A stretch of 41,183 nt of DNA from Candolleomyces eurysporus (taxonomy: Eukaryota > Basidiomycota > Agaricomycetes > Agaricales > Psathyrellaceae): assembly GCA_027579435.1 (NCBI GenBank), contig JANBPK010001532.1, positions 1 through 41,183 of the forward strand. Direction: 5' to 3'. The notes under the pieces are model-generated. The model made no database searches. It was not told where the DNA came from and saw only the letters and a program-made list of their open reading frames with translations. Shown one piece after another: positions 21,466 to 34,853 of the stretch (position 1 is the stretch's first letter; each line of letters starts with the position of its first letter). Position numbers and translations under genes: made by a program.

Positions 21466-21620
21466 AGTTGGGCACGGAAAGGAAAGGAGCTTGTGGTCCA
21501 ATACAGCCAAGGGTGGAGTCCCGCCCTTCTGGATTCTTCCGTAACGTTTTGAGCTTCTTTCAGACTGTTGCAGGATGCAATCAGCGTTACCCTGGTCCTT
21601 AGAGGCCTATCATTGACTCG
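21466..21620. other. 5' flank of arrestin paralogue 1
   Basis: Presumed promoter and 5'UTR of the minus-strand arrestin gene. The block CCAATACAGCCAAG at ~21499 and GCAGGATGC around 21570 recur in the flank of paralogue 2 (about 24140-24330), so this is duplicated flank. Confidence 0.45.
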
Positions 21621-22190
21621 GAAGGAGCCCTGTCGCGTTCAAGAAGCTGGGAAGATCAATATGTGATATTTTAGGCTCAGGTCAAGGGCGCGGGATGTGT
21701 TTTCTTGTCCTATGCTCCTTGCGCCTCGTCTGCGAAGTCTTATTCTCATGATATCGCGTCTCGCGAGAGTTGTGCCGGTACAACTTAGTCTCCCGTAGCC
21801 AGACTGACGATTTCTGCATGTCGTTACTCTAGTAAGAACACATTCATCAGTATGTACAACTGAACCCACGCGTACGGTAATCATATTGTACATGTTCCGA
21901 AGCTTGTTGAAGGAAATAGCCTTTGGATTGTGGTGTTCCTTCTTCCCTGTAACCTAATCCAGGTGATGGGATCGACTAGGCAGTGGATCCGAAAGACCGC
22001 AGTATCATCTTTGTTGCGAAGGGGCGTCCGGAGTCACAACAGTGGGTAGTCCGGACTCCCCGATTCCGACAAGGATTTGCTCCTGCTGATTGGTACCAAT
22101 GGTACACCAAACCCAAAACCGACTCAACGTTTGGGAGCCTACTGTTTTTCTCTTCGGAAAAAGGATTCTTCATAGAAACTAACTAGGGGA
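21621..22190 (+). pseudogene. Duplicated last exon of the methyltransferase, remnant 1
   Basis: The region matches the last exon of the methyltransferase (19330-19722). Shared blocks are GCGAAGTCTTAT, TCTCGCGA.AGTTGTG, the segment for EDRIFIFVAKRRPESQQWVV (22000-22050) and the terminal TTTTTCTCTTCGGAAAA.GGATT. It is interrupted by an extra block of about 100 bp near 21785-21870 and by frameshifts and stops, and lacks the first three exons including motif I. It cannot make an enzyme. It lies tail-to-tail with arrestin paralogue 2 at the same spacing as the real gene to paralogue 1. Confidence 0.8.
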
Positions 22191-22316
22191 AAGAAATAGA
22201 CAGAAAACAGAAGAGCAATTAGTAAGTACGTGTTCCAGCTCATCTCCGAGTCCAACCCTTGACATTTCGTGACGCACGCTTTCTCCAGATGTACATACCC
22301 ACTCGCATTTTCTCTG

Positions 22317-23907
22317 TTATATACGCCGACTCACAACTATTTGGTTCTCGTTCTCCAGCAAGTCAACGGATTGCAGATAGTTGACAGCCTGGCTCCTGTC
22401 ATAGCCAGGTGGTGCGTCTGACCTCACATTCATACCAGGTCCTTGCCTCGACACGATCGTGACTCTCTCAGAGAGCAGAGGGTACTGGGTGTCGGACGCA
22501 TTGATCCATCCAGGTGCTGTGAGAGGAAGCAGCTGAAGGGTATACTTCAGACGCAAATCTCATCAGTCAAAGCAGGATCTTATGTTTTGCAGAAGGGACT
22601 TACCCGAACGCTGCATCGAGGGAAGAGGAAGGTTGGCTTGATTGTCCTCGGGACGTCGAGCTCACCGTGTAGCTCCCTTGTGTTGTTTGCAACCTGATTC
22701 GGATCCGGATCATCTTGAGGTGTCGACCACCAAAAGGCAAAACCTTCACTATCGAATAAATAGTTACCAGCACTCGTGGCCGTTGACCGAACTAACTCGA
22801 GGCCGATGGCGGTTGGCTTTGCCAATTCTTCGAGGACCAGTGCGTCTTTACTCCGAGTCTTCAAGGTGATGCGGAGGGGTATTGGATATCCGATTGCGTA
22901 GGTGGTCTAGCGAGTACAGGTTGGATGCGTCATTTTAAGCTCCTGGCTTACAAGGGAGGCAGGACATACAGGGTTTGAGATCGCCAGCTACGGATTCATT
23001 GATGTCAGTTTTTGTTTCTCCGTCATTTTATGATCGAATACTAACCGTTATCTCCACCTGTAAAGCTTTGCCGGACAAAGTACCTTTGACCACGAATGCT
23101 GGAAGCACCTTCCAACCGTATGGGTCTACCTCTGGTCCGAAGAGCGGGATCTCCTCTGTGTAGGCGAGTTGCCTCAGCTCCGATAGAGGTTCTGAGACCG
23201 AGTTGATTTCATATCCGAATAGCGTCAACAGTCTGAGCTCCCTCAGGCTCAATCCAATGGTACAGGTCTAGCTTTCATTTGTTTCACTCACGTTTTGTCT
23301 ATCTTCGGGAACCCCCCTCGCTTGATTTCTACTAATAGCCGATAGTCGACGCGGAGGCCGCTGCTGTATTTGGCGAAGCTTGGAGGTAGATCGTACTTGC
23401 CGGTTCCACAGCTCTTCACTTCGACCTGCTTGGGGAGGATGAATGCAAACGGCCATACATGTTTTCCGACCAATTTTGAGCCTTTCCCCTCGCATGTCCA
23501 GAGTATCTGGGTTTCCTTGAGGAATATGAGCTCGCCTTGCCCGTGGATCGTTCCGCCGATGACCTGTCCAGGTAGACCATGCATATCGGTAAAGATTATG
23601 GTAGGACGGAGTACTCGCGTACAGATATAGTAATACTCTTCATGGTTTTGTCTTTGTTTAAATCCGATTCGACTTCACCAGCTATGATATCGCCTTCGCG
23701 GAAGATAGGTAGAGACTCGGGTTTCCTGGGTCGTGTATAGGTTCTGAGGATAAGCCATTTACGATTGGTAGAGTCATAGAGTGCAGACTCGTGCTCGGTA
23801 GATAATGAAGCACTGGAACGGTCGGCTCTCGGTGCGCTTTGGCTACGGTCTTGATAACTGGCAAGCCCTGGGCTATATCCAATGCACAGGTGGATCGCAG
23901 GGCTCAT
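22317..23907 (-). CDS. Arrestin-domain protein, tandem paralogue 2 (430 aa)
   Basis: Same family and exon plan as paralogue 1: 23907-23623, 23563-23292, 23232-23046, 22987-22970 (18 bp), 22906-22604, 22544-22317; sum 1293 bp, 430 aa, frame fully open. Start MSPAIH. Conserved segments: IFREGDIIAGEVE, KSITIS|VIGG across the first junction, WPFAFILPKQVEV, DLPPSFAKY, RVDYRLLVEIKRGGF, KVLPAFVVKGTLSGKA, YAIGYPIPLRITL. It is shorter than paralogues 1 and 3 by 8-9 residues in the C-lobe loop before DSEGFAFWWS. Role as for paralogue 1; whether the copies have distinct cargo is unknown. Confidence 0.77.
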
Positions 23908-24410
23908 GGTTGGGCATGGGAAGGAAAGGAGCTAGTGGTTGATAACTGATCTCCACCGTAATGCAATATGGGATTTCGAGCTTTGATATCCCAGTGAGAA
24001 CCTCGTATCCGGCGTAGGACGGCCAGGACGATCCTTTCCTTTTAGCCGTCCTCGACGGAATCTTATAAGCTTCATATCGCTCATAGCTCTGGTGTAGGAT
24101 TGGCACAATAATGCATTTTTGGTTGTTTGAATACAGCACTCGGTCCAATACAGCCAAGAGTAGAGTTCCATCCTTCATTCCTGAAGCAGCCGGAGACCGT
24201 CAAAGAAGTGAATGATGGGCAGGTTCGATCGAAAAGGTCGCTCAAGAAGATTCCTACCTTCTGGATCCTTGGTTCTTCCGGAGCGCTATCATCGACCTGA
24301 TTCGGACCTCCTCAGCCTGTTGCAGGGTGCATTGTCCGGAGTATTATATTGATTGTGAATTAATCAAGGCCGACCTGATTCCTCCAGAACATATTCTTGG
24401 ATCCAGGTCT
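23908..24410. other. Flank of arrestin paralogue 2
   Basis: About 500 bp without a supported gene. It holds the presumed promoter of the minus-strand arrestin gene starting at 23907. The segment 24130-24170 (CTCGGTCCAATACAGCCAAG) and 24250-24330 match the flank of paralogue 1 at 21490-21590. Between them, 23940-24130 is material not seen in copy 1. Confidence 0.45.
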
Positions 24411-24880
24411 TCGGAGGAGCCTTGTCACGTTCAAGAGCTGGGAAGATGAGTATGATTGTCTGGCACGGAATGTGTTTTCTTGTCCGACTCTCCTCACACC
24501 CCTTCTGCGAAGTCTGATTCACTTCACGTCTCGCGAGAGTTGTGCCAGTACAACTGAACGCGCCGACGAACATCATTTCGTACATGATAAGGGCCTGCCG
24601 AAGGAAACACACTTCCCTTGGATTGAGGTTTTCCTTTTTCCCTGGCACCTGAGATTCAGGTGGGATCGCTTGGGCAGTAGGTCGGAAGACCGCATTTTCA
24701 TCTTTGTTGCGAAGAGGCGCCCAGAGTCTCAACAGTGGGTAGTCTCCGTCGATTTTAACTTGCTCCAAGGCGTTCGTGCCAATATTAATGGTATACCAAA
24801 CCCGAAAGCGATTCAATGTTTGAAAGCCTACTTTTTTTCTCGTCGGTAGAGGATTTTTCATACGAGGTAGTTAGGGAAAG
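24411..24880 (+). pseudogene. Duplicated last exon of the methyltransferase, remnant 2
   Basis: Second copy of the methyltransferase last exon. CTTCTGCGAAGTCTGATTC, the 20-odd bases coding SCASTTE, the EDRIFIFVAKRRPESQQWVV segment (24680-24745) and the tail ending GAGGATTTTTCATA match 19350-19722. It is better preserved than remnant 1 but has frame disruptions (for instance around 24580 and 24830) and no upstream exons. It shares with remnant 1, and not with the parent, the left-hand block GGAG(C)CC/TTGTC.CGTTCAAGA then GCTGGGAAGAT and GTGTTTTCTTGTCC. So both remnants come from one duplicated unit. Confidence 0.78.
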
Positions 24881-24985
24881 AAATAGACGGAAAAAAGAAG
24901 AGCAACTAGTACGTGTTCCGGTTCATTTCAGACCTTTGGTGACGGACGCTCTTCTCCAGATGTACCGTGACACACCTTTTCTTTG

Positions 24986-26599
24986 TTATCTACGCCGATT
25001 CACAAACCTCTGGTTCCCGTTCTCCAGCAATCCCATTGATTGCAGATAGTTGACAGCCTGGCTCCTGTCATAGCCGGGTGGTGCGTCTGACCTCACGTTC
25101 ATCCCAGGTGCTTGTCTCGATACGATCGTGACCTTCTCAGAGAGTAAAGGATTCTGGGTGTCGGACTTGTTGACCCATCCAGGTGCTGAGAGAGGGAGTA
25201 GCTCAAGGGTATACTTCAAATACAAGTCTCACCAGTCAAAACAGGATGTTAGGTTTTAGAGAAGAGACTTACCCGAACGCTGCATCGAGGGAAGAGAAAA
25301 GTTGGCTTGATTTTCCTTGGGACGTCGAGCTCACCACGTAGCTCCCTTGTGTTGGGTGCAGCCTGATTCGGATCCGGATCTGCTTGAGGTGTCGACCACC
25401 AGAAGGCAAACCCTTCGCTGTCGAAGAAATGGTTGTCGGCTTTCCCGAAACTGTTGTCATCGAAGGCGTCGACACCGGAGGCCATTGACCGAACTAACTC
25501 GAGGCCAATGGCGGTTGGCTTTGCCAATTCTTCGAGAGCCTGTGCATCCTTGCTCGTCAAGCTGATGCGGAGGGGTATCGGATACCCGATTGCGTAGGTG
25601 GTCTAGCGAATATGGGTTGGATGCATCAATTTAAGCTTCTGGCTTACGAGGTAAGTAGGACATACAGGGTTTGAGATTGCCAGCTACGGGTTCATTTATG
25701 TCAGNTTTTTTTCTAGTCCTTCGTCTTATGATTGACTAACCGTGATCTCCACCTCTACAGCTTTACCGGACAAAGTCCCTTTGACCATGAATGCCGGAAA
25801 CACTTTCCAACCGTACGGGTCTTCCCCTGGTCCGAAGAGCGGGATTTCCTCTGTGTAGGCGAGTTGCCTCAGCTCCGATAGAGGCTCTGAGACCGAGTCG
25901 ATTTCGTATCCGAATGTCGTCACCAGCCTGAGCTTTCTCAATTCAATGGTGCGGGTCTAGCTCTCAGTTGTATCACTCACGTTTTGTCCAACTTCAGGAA
26001 ATCCCCTCGCTTTATGTCCACGAGCAGCCGATAGTCAATGTAGACGGTTCTGCCGTTTTCGGCAAAGGTTGGAGGTAGATTGTGCTTGCCGGTTCCACAC
26101 CTCTTCACTTGGACTTGTTTGGGGAGGGTGAATCTGAACGGCCATGCGTGTCTTCCGACTAGTTTTGAGCCTCTTCCTTGGCGTGTCCAGAGTATCTGTG
26201 TTTCCTTGAGGATTACGAACTCGTCTTCTCCGACTAGGGTCGTTCCGCCGATGACCTGTACAGGTAAACCATGCATACTGGTAACGATTATGGTAGGACG
26301 AAATACTCGCGTACAGAGATAGAAATGCTCTTCATGGTTTTGTCTTTGTTTAAATCAGCTTCGACTTCACCAGATATGATATCGCCTTCCCGGAAGACAG
26401 GTAGAGACTCGGGATTCCTCCTGGGTCGTGTATTGGTTCTGAGGATAAGCCATTTACGATTGGCAGAGTCATAAAGAGCGGATTCATGCTTGGTAGATAA
26501 GGAGGCACTGGAACGCTCGACTCTCAATGCGTTTTGGCTGTCTTGATAAGTAGGAAGCTCTGGGTCATGCTCAATGTGTAGGTGGTCTGGAGGGTTCAT
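24986..26599 (-). CDS. Arrestin-domain protein, tandem paralogue 3 (440 aa)
   Basis: Exons 26599-26315, 26255-25981, 25927-25741, 25683-25666 (18 bp), 25602-25273, 25213-24986; sum 1323 bp, 440 aa. Start MNPPDH. Arrestin segments: FREGDIISGEVEADLNKD, WPFRFTLPKQVQV, NLPPTFAENG, VYIDYRLLVDIKRGDF, KVFPAFMVKGTLSGKAV, YAIGYPIPLRISL. The N at 25705 is in an intron. Proposed roles as for paralogue 1. It is the outermost copy, divergent from the eIF4B gene, with 346 bp between start codons. Confidence 0.77.
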
Positions 26600-26632
26600 A
26601 GTTGGGCATGGAAAGGAAAGGAACTGGTGGTT

Positions 26633-26736
26633 GATACTGATGCACACGCAACATGGGGTATTAAGCTTTGATATGCTGAGTGTGGATGATACCGATGCAC
26701 ACGTAACATGGGGTGTTAAGCTTTGATATCCTGGGT
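26633..26736. repeat. Tandem direct repeat, two units of about 55 bp
   Basis: Two adjacent copies: the first begins GATACTGATGCACACGCAAC, the second GATACCGATGCACACGTAAC. Both continue through ATGGGGT.TTAAGCTTTGATAT. They lie just upstream of arrestin paralogue 3, in the shared promoter interval with eIF4B. The flank of paralogue 2 has a weaker single version (near 23965-23990, CTTTGATATCC). Confidence 0.75.
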
Positions 26737-26945
26737 ATCCTGGGGTCACCGTGTGGATGAGGCCCTCTACAGACGCAGATGGTGTACAAGTACACATGGG
26801 CGCACTACTTCTTCGCCTAGGGGGTGGCTATGCTCCTCCGGGCCGCTGTTTACACCAGCGGACCGCAAAGCTGGGGCCAAACAAAGGGAATCGAAATTTG
26901 GAAGTGTGCTTGATCCCTGCAGACGACTCATCCTCGATCTACTCA

Positions 26946-28803
26946 ATGGGTACGCACCAGTTTTGGGTTGGGCTGGCTCCCTGTCTCACGCAGTGTTTGG
27001 AATTATAGCGCCGAAAAAAGGGAAAAAGATCGCTCTGAGCGAATTCCTTGGTGATAGCAGTGAGCAGTTAAAAATGGCTCTGGTTGCTATCCACAATACT
27101 GATTTGATATGTGCTAGCCTTGGGATCATGGGCAGATGAAGTAGATGCACTTCCAAACGCACGTAAGGACAGATATATACTTTTGACATCCACGTTTTAA
27201 TTTTCGATCAGCTGCGCCAAAATTCGATGACGACGCTGGCCGTTACGGTGACACTCGCTTCAGCCGTCGGGACGACGCTTTCCGTGGTGAGTATGTCGTG
27301 TTCGTGCACTGCAGGCTCTTAATAGCTTCTGTCTAGGGGATAGGCCGATGGTTGCTCGAGATGAAGTCCCCCTTCCAACGCAGCCGCCTTATACAGCTTT
27401 CATCGGAAACTTGGCATTCGATATAAGCGAGGCTGACATCGCAAATCATTTCAGCGATTTCAAGGTCCCTCCCTTCTCTCCCACTTTTGAGATAGCTCTG
27501 AACGACGTATTTTAGACCAACTCAGTCAAAATCATCAAGGATAGAGATGACAAGCCAAAAGGATTCGGTTACGTCGAGTTTGAAAGTCTGGATGGGCTGA
27601 AGGATGCCCTCAGCAAGACAGGCACTGTGAGTTGCCCCACTTCATTTACCGATATTAGCATGATCTCATTTCTTCGGCTAGNNCTTGGCAGGGAGGACTA
27701 TTCGCGTCAGTGTCGCTGAACCTCGTGAGTTACATGTCCTCTTCTCTTGTNATGCTGTTTAACAGCATGTCTGCCAGCCAAGGAACGAGAAAGATCAGGC
27801 TTTGGTGGTGGTCATGACCGCCATGAAGACGATTCCAAGTTTGATAACCCATGGCGACGCGATGGTCCACTTCCTGACTTGCCAGGAAGAGGCGACAGAG
27901 ACAACCGTCGTCGTTTTGATGGACCCCCTCCGGACCGTGCACCAGCCGCTGGAGACTCGATTTCGGACTGGCGTGCCAACCGCCCTCCCCGAGCACCTGC
28001 CCCTGAGCCTGAGTTCAAACGCAAAGGTTCTGGGCAGTTTGCTGCCGACAGTGCGGCCGATAAGGAAGATAATTGGACTATGGGAAGCAGGTTCAAGCCA
28101 TCCGAAGACACGGGGGGCAGGTTTGGTAGCCTTCGTCGAGGAAGCGACCATGCTCCTCCACCTGGTCCTGCAGATGAGGATAATTGGCGTGGTGGAGCTC
28201 GTTCACGGGTCCCCCGCGGCAGTGGCGGCGGTTCGCGTATGTATCAACCTCCTTACGTGGTTTTCGGGTCTGACAGTCTATTCCAGCGGTCGACTCTGTC
28301 CCATCGACCCCGCAAATGGGTCGTCGTAAATTGGAACTCTTACCGAGATCTGGTAGTACATCTACATCGCAAACTCCTCTCTCGTCCCCGAAGATGGCTT
28401 CTGCTCAGGCTGCCAAACCTAATCCATTCGGTGCCGCCAAGTAAGCTATCCAACGGCTTTATCTCTTCAGACTGTTCTAAAATTCTCTCCAGGCCGGTGG
28501 ATGTCACCCAGCGTGAGAAAATAGTGGAAGAAAGGCTCNGAGAAAGACAAGGAAACGCAGAAAGAACGTCTTACGATGTCCCGGACAAGCTCTCGCACCG
28601 CTTCTGAGCGTACACCTGCCAACAGAGTATCCAGCCCGGCGACAACCGAACCTAAAGCTGTACTAGGATCGCCGAAGCCGAGCAATATCAATCTCGCGCC
28701 ATCTGTGAGACCAACGCTGAGCTTTGCAAATGCGGCCGCAGCCAAAAAGGCGGGTGAGTCGACCGAGCCTCCTTCCAGAACGACGACAGAAGCTGCCGAG
28801 TAA
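26946..28803 (+). CDS. Translation initiation factor eIF4B, 459 aa
   Basis: Stimulates eIF4A helicase and mRNA recruitment to the ribosome. Ten coding exons: 26946-26949, 27009-27059, 27118-27162, 27212-27286, 27337-27464, 27516-27626, 27682-27724, 27778-28236, 28287-28440, 28493-28803; sum 1380 bp when the N at 28539 is ignored. The N-terminus MAPKKGKKIALSEFLGDS followed by LGSWADEVDALPNAPA is the fungal eIF4B signature. One RRM follows: RNP2 TAFIGNLAFD, RNP1 KGFGYVEF. Then come Arg/Asp/Gly-rich repeats (DNWRGGARSRVPRGSGGG) and the charged KPVDVTQREKIVEERL helix. Without dropping the N at 28539 the protein would end about 65 residues early. The ATG exon contributes only four coding bases. 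Confidence 0.88.
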
Positions 28804-29076
28804 AGTGCTCGACTCTCTATATATTATTGCTCTTGGTAGTACAATGCAACCCGAACAGAGATTATTTTGAGAGATTGGAAATTGGGTGGGAAGGCTTGGG
28901 GTTACGATATGTATTGGTCACAGCCACGAATGCCGCGAGGTTGGCGAACACCCCTATGTTATGGGAACAACTCGCTTTCTCATTGTCTGCCATCTGCTTG
29001 AGCCTGCGGCCTGAACTGACCCGCGACCGGATGTGGCTGGATCCAAGTCTAATACCCCTAGACCATTCTTGATACG

Positions 29077-30039
29077 ATGCGCGACTACAAAATGGTTGTT
29101 CTTGGAGGTGAGCACGAGACACCTTGCTGCCGCAGTCCGACTCCCCTTGCTGAGAACCCTTCCGTTATAGCTGGTGGGGTGGGGAAATCCGCATTGACAG
29201 GTTATTTCGATCTTCTGTGTGCCTGGCGAAGGTTTCTGAAAGGTGCCAAGTGCGTTTTGTACGGGATGTTTTTGTTGAGAACTATGACCCAACGATCGAA
29301 GGTGAGTTGGAGCCTCTATTCACCCACTACGTTGGCGCTCACACCCCTGCCCTGCCCAGAGGAATACCGGAGAACCGTCACGGTAGATGGCCAATTGTCG
29401 TCTGTAAGTTCGCTGGACGAATAAAAGCACCCGTCTGATCATTCGGCGTCCGTATTTCATTTTGATAAACCACACCCAGTTGGAAGTGCTGGACACTGCA
29501 GGCGCTGAGCAGTTTACGTCCCTGAACGAAGTTTACATCAAGGTACTTGTCATTTGGTTTTACTGTCTAGAGCCTTTCTCATGCCATATGTTTTAGTCTG
29601 GGCTTGGTTTTATTCTGGTTTTCAGGTGCGGTCGCCTCCTCTGCCTGATACCAGGGTCCAGTTGACGATACCAGTCTAACACAGGAAGTGACATTGAAAG
29701 AGGTAGACAACCTTCGGAAGCAAATCTATCGGATTAAAGGGGGGGGATACGGTATGGCCTTATCATACTCTTTTGTTCTTTTGCTAACAATTGGATGTCC
29801 AGACTGTTCCAATTGTTGTTGTTGGCACGAAGCTTGACCTCGTCAACGAGAGGGAGGTTCCGCGAAGCACTATCCAGTCTCTATCAAACAGCTGGGAACT
29901 ACCATTCTACGAAACATCTGCCAAACGCAATTGGAATGTTAACGATGTATTCGAAGATCTTCTACGGCAAATGCGGGTGCGATACCCAACGGAACCACGT
30001 TCCTCCAAGAGGCATTCGAGTAAATGCTCGATAATGTGA
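29077..30039 (+). CDS. Rap/Rsr1(Bud1)-like Ras-family GTPase with a frame-breaking G-run
   Basis: Small GTPase; Rsr1/Bud1 and Rap proteins control polarity and growth-site choice at the plasma membrane (family knowledge). Exons 29077-29107, 29171-29200, 29251-29301, 29360-29403, 29480-29542, 29597-29625, 29675-29751, 29803-30039. Motifs: P-loop GAGGVGKSALT, effector loop YDPTIEEEYRR, switch II LDTAGAEQFTS, GTKLDL (NKxD equivalent with T for N), ETSAK, and a C-terminal CSIM prenylation box. In exon 7 a run of eight G (29739-29746) leaves one base too many; seven would give KGGDT then TVPIVVVG in frame. This is either a homopolymer error or a real frameshift. The Gly after the P-loop junction and RFVRDVFVENYDPT resemble Rap more than Ras. 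Confidence 0.75.
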
Positions 30040-30307
30040 AGAGAAGGGGTGGTGATATGACTAGGACCGTTCGAGGGAATGGCTGTATGTAGCGCAGTCT
30101 ATATGGCATAAATCTGTCAGTGTAGTTATGAGTTCATCTATATGTATTTCGGACAGCTTGGTGTGTAGGACTAGTAGGTTTAGGTTCCGGGGCTCCCGTA
30201 TTGACGTCTGTTTGTCATTGCTTGCCAATCAGATTCTTTTTCCGACAAACAAGGACCGCATTACTTTTGCCCAGTTACCACCACACCGCCGCATTCATTC
30301 AGTGACA

Positions 30308-32910
<2,603 letters not shown>

Positions 32911-33049
32911 TTCCGCCCCTGCTAGCCCTTCCCTTCTCCTGGACGATTGCCAATATGTAGATATGTTACTATGCCTTCACTAGATAATTAATGCCCTAGA
33001 GTGTGTTGTTTATTCTCCACATAGCGCTTAATCATGCATGTATCAGGCT
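32911..33049. other. 3' flank of DBP2
   Basis: 3'UTR of DBP2, AT-rich, running directly into the duplicated segment that begins near 33050. Confidence 0.45.
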
Positions 33050-34853
33050 TGAAAACTTTGGAATGAGGCTTTAAGCTTTAAGAACTAGGCAAGATTTGTG
33101 CATATGGTCAGAGGTCGGTCAACACAGTTGAATCGATAAATTTGTCGATGCAATGAACAGATGCATAATCAACAGACGGATGCGATTCGATGCGAGCACA
33201 AGATCGACAAAATGAATAATAACCAAGAAAGCTTCAAATTTAATACCGAAAACCAGGATCCATATAAACCGCAGGCCCACCCGCACCGCCGCGAGCCGAA
33301 AATACACGCTGCTCCATCGTGCCCATATCCATGAACACAGTATCCCCATCATCAAACTCGAAGTCGCCCAGAGTCTCATCTTGGATAAGCGAGTGTTCGG
33401 CGGCTGCTAACCGGAGCTCCTCGTCCAGAGTTTACCGACGGCGGATAATCGAACGCGAAGCGCCCTCCGTGGATTGAGGTGGCGGGAGTCTCGGAGCAAG
33501 AGTATCATCACCACCGTCTTCTGCAGCAGTACCTTGTTTTAGTACGATCACTCGATGCGGTAGAGAGTAACGAGGTCTCGTTTGGGTTTAGGATTGCGAT
33601 AGTGAGAGCGACAGAGGTGGGGATCGAGAAGAGATGTTGAACGATAAAGACAACGGATCCTCCTCGTCCTCGGAAGGTTCCTGCTGCTGTTGCTAATGCT
33701 TGATGGTCGAGTTGAAGAGGAGGTCTACGGGAAGGTTTGTCTGGGAGGGGTGAGGTTATCTGGCGTTTGTCGAATTCGATGGTGCTGATGCTTGGTTGGC
33801 GGGCCATCATCATTAGGGTGTTTTCGATTGGGCCGTCATTTCCAGCAGATGTTCCCCGAGCAACAGGAGGACCAAGAGGAGGACCAGCGAAAGAAGGAGG
33901 AGAAACAGGGGAAGGGTGTGCGCGGAGAGATATTTCGCGTTGAATTTCTTGGGACAGGATATCGCGTGTGGTGTTGTCCTTTCATAGACTCGGAGGCGGA
34001 GTGGGTGAAGTGTCGTTGGGAGGCGTACTAGGACCAGGATTGTCGTGACTTTCACTGTCGTCTGGGTCTGAACATAAGGAAATGGTTGGCGCGTCTGTTT
34101 GGGAAGACGATATTAAGGCTGTCCCTGTTCGACGCTTCGAATGAGGGTATGCGAGCGGGACATCGCTGAAGGTTGCACTTGCGATGAAGGGTGAGAGTTT
34201 GAAGACGCAAGAATGGAATTAGATTCAAACGACGAGCTGGCGCTGTCGTTCTGAGTCGTGCTAGAAGACGAGGTAGACGACTCAAAGCTACGGTTGCCCT
34301 CAAATTCGACATCGACCCGGAGCGACGCTTCAAAGCACGTCCCAGTTCCACCGAGGTATGACCATCGTCCAGCGGTCGCTTCTGCTTTTAGCTCCCAACG
34401 TCAACGCCAAAGCCGTGGTCAACGTACAATCGTGCTAGGAGAACAAAAGCGAAGATAAATCGCCAACGGTCCGACACCTTCAGCAGAATGCACACTCTCC
34501 CGTTCAGTTTGTTGACTGGCTTTTTTTAGGAGGCGTTGTGTGCTTCAACGCTGCCCGTACGGAAGCGAAGACTGGATCGGGGTTCGAACTCTCAGTTGGA
34601 ACACGGAAAATGGTACCGGTTGGCGGTGTGGGAGGAGGGGTGGGCAACTGGTTTAGTGGTGTCGGTTGCAATTTTGGCGAAAGAGTCAGATCTACGCGCA
34701 AGCTAGAATTCGGACGAATGGGTTAGTGGGAGGTTGAACTGAGAATCGACAAGTAAAGCTTACCCCATCTCTCAGATCTCAACCTCTGCACTTCTTCCTC
34801 CAGTTGTTGAATCTTGAGCTCTGCATCGAGGCCAATTGTCAGTACAGAACTGC
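33050..34853 (-). pseudogene. Truncated pseudogene of the 866-aa WH2-like/coiled-coil gene
   Basis: Homologous to 37400-39345, covering the parent's 3'UTR, last exon, last intron and the coiled-coil codons just before it. Clear landmarks: the C-terminal segment (33250-33450) still reads RRR then stop then TLDEELRLAAA, where a CAA of the parent (37777) became TAA. The parent's acceptor/donor region is retained near 34730-34770. Homology stops abruptly after CAATTGTCAGTACAGAACT at about 34853. Frameshifts are frequent and large parts of the proline and WH2-like region are missing. The retained intron shows DNA-level duplication, not a retrocopy. It lies tail-to-tail with DBP2. Confidence 0.82.
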
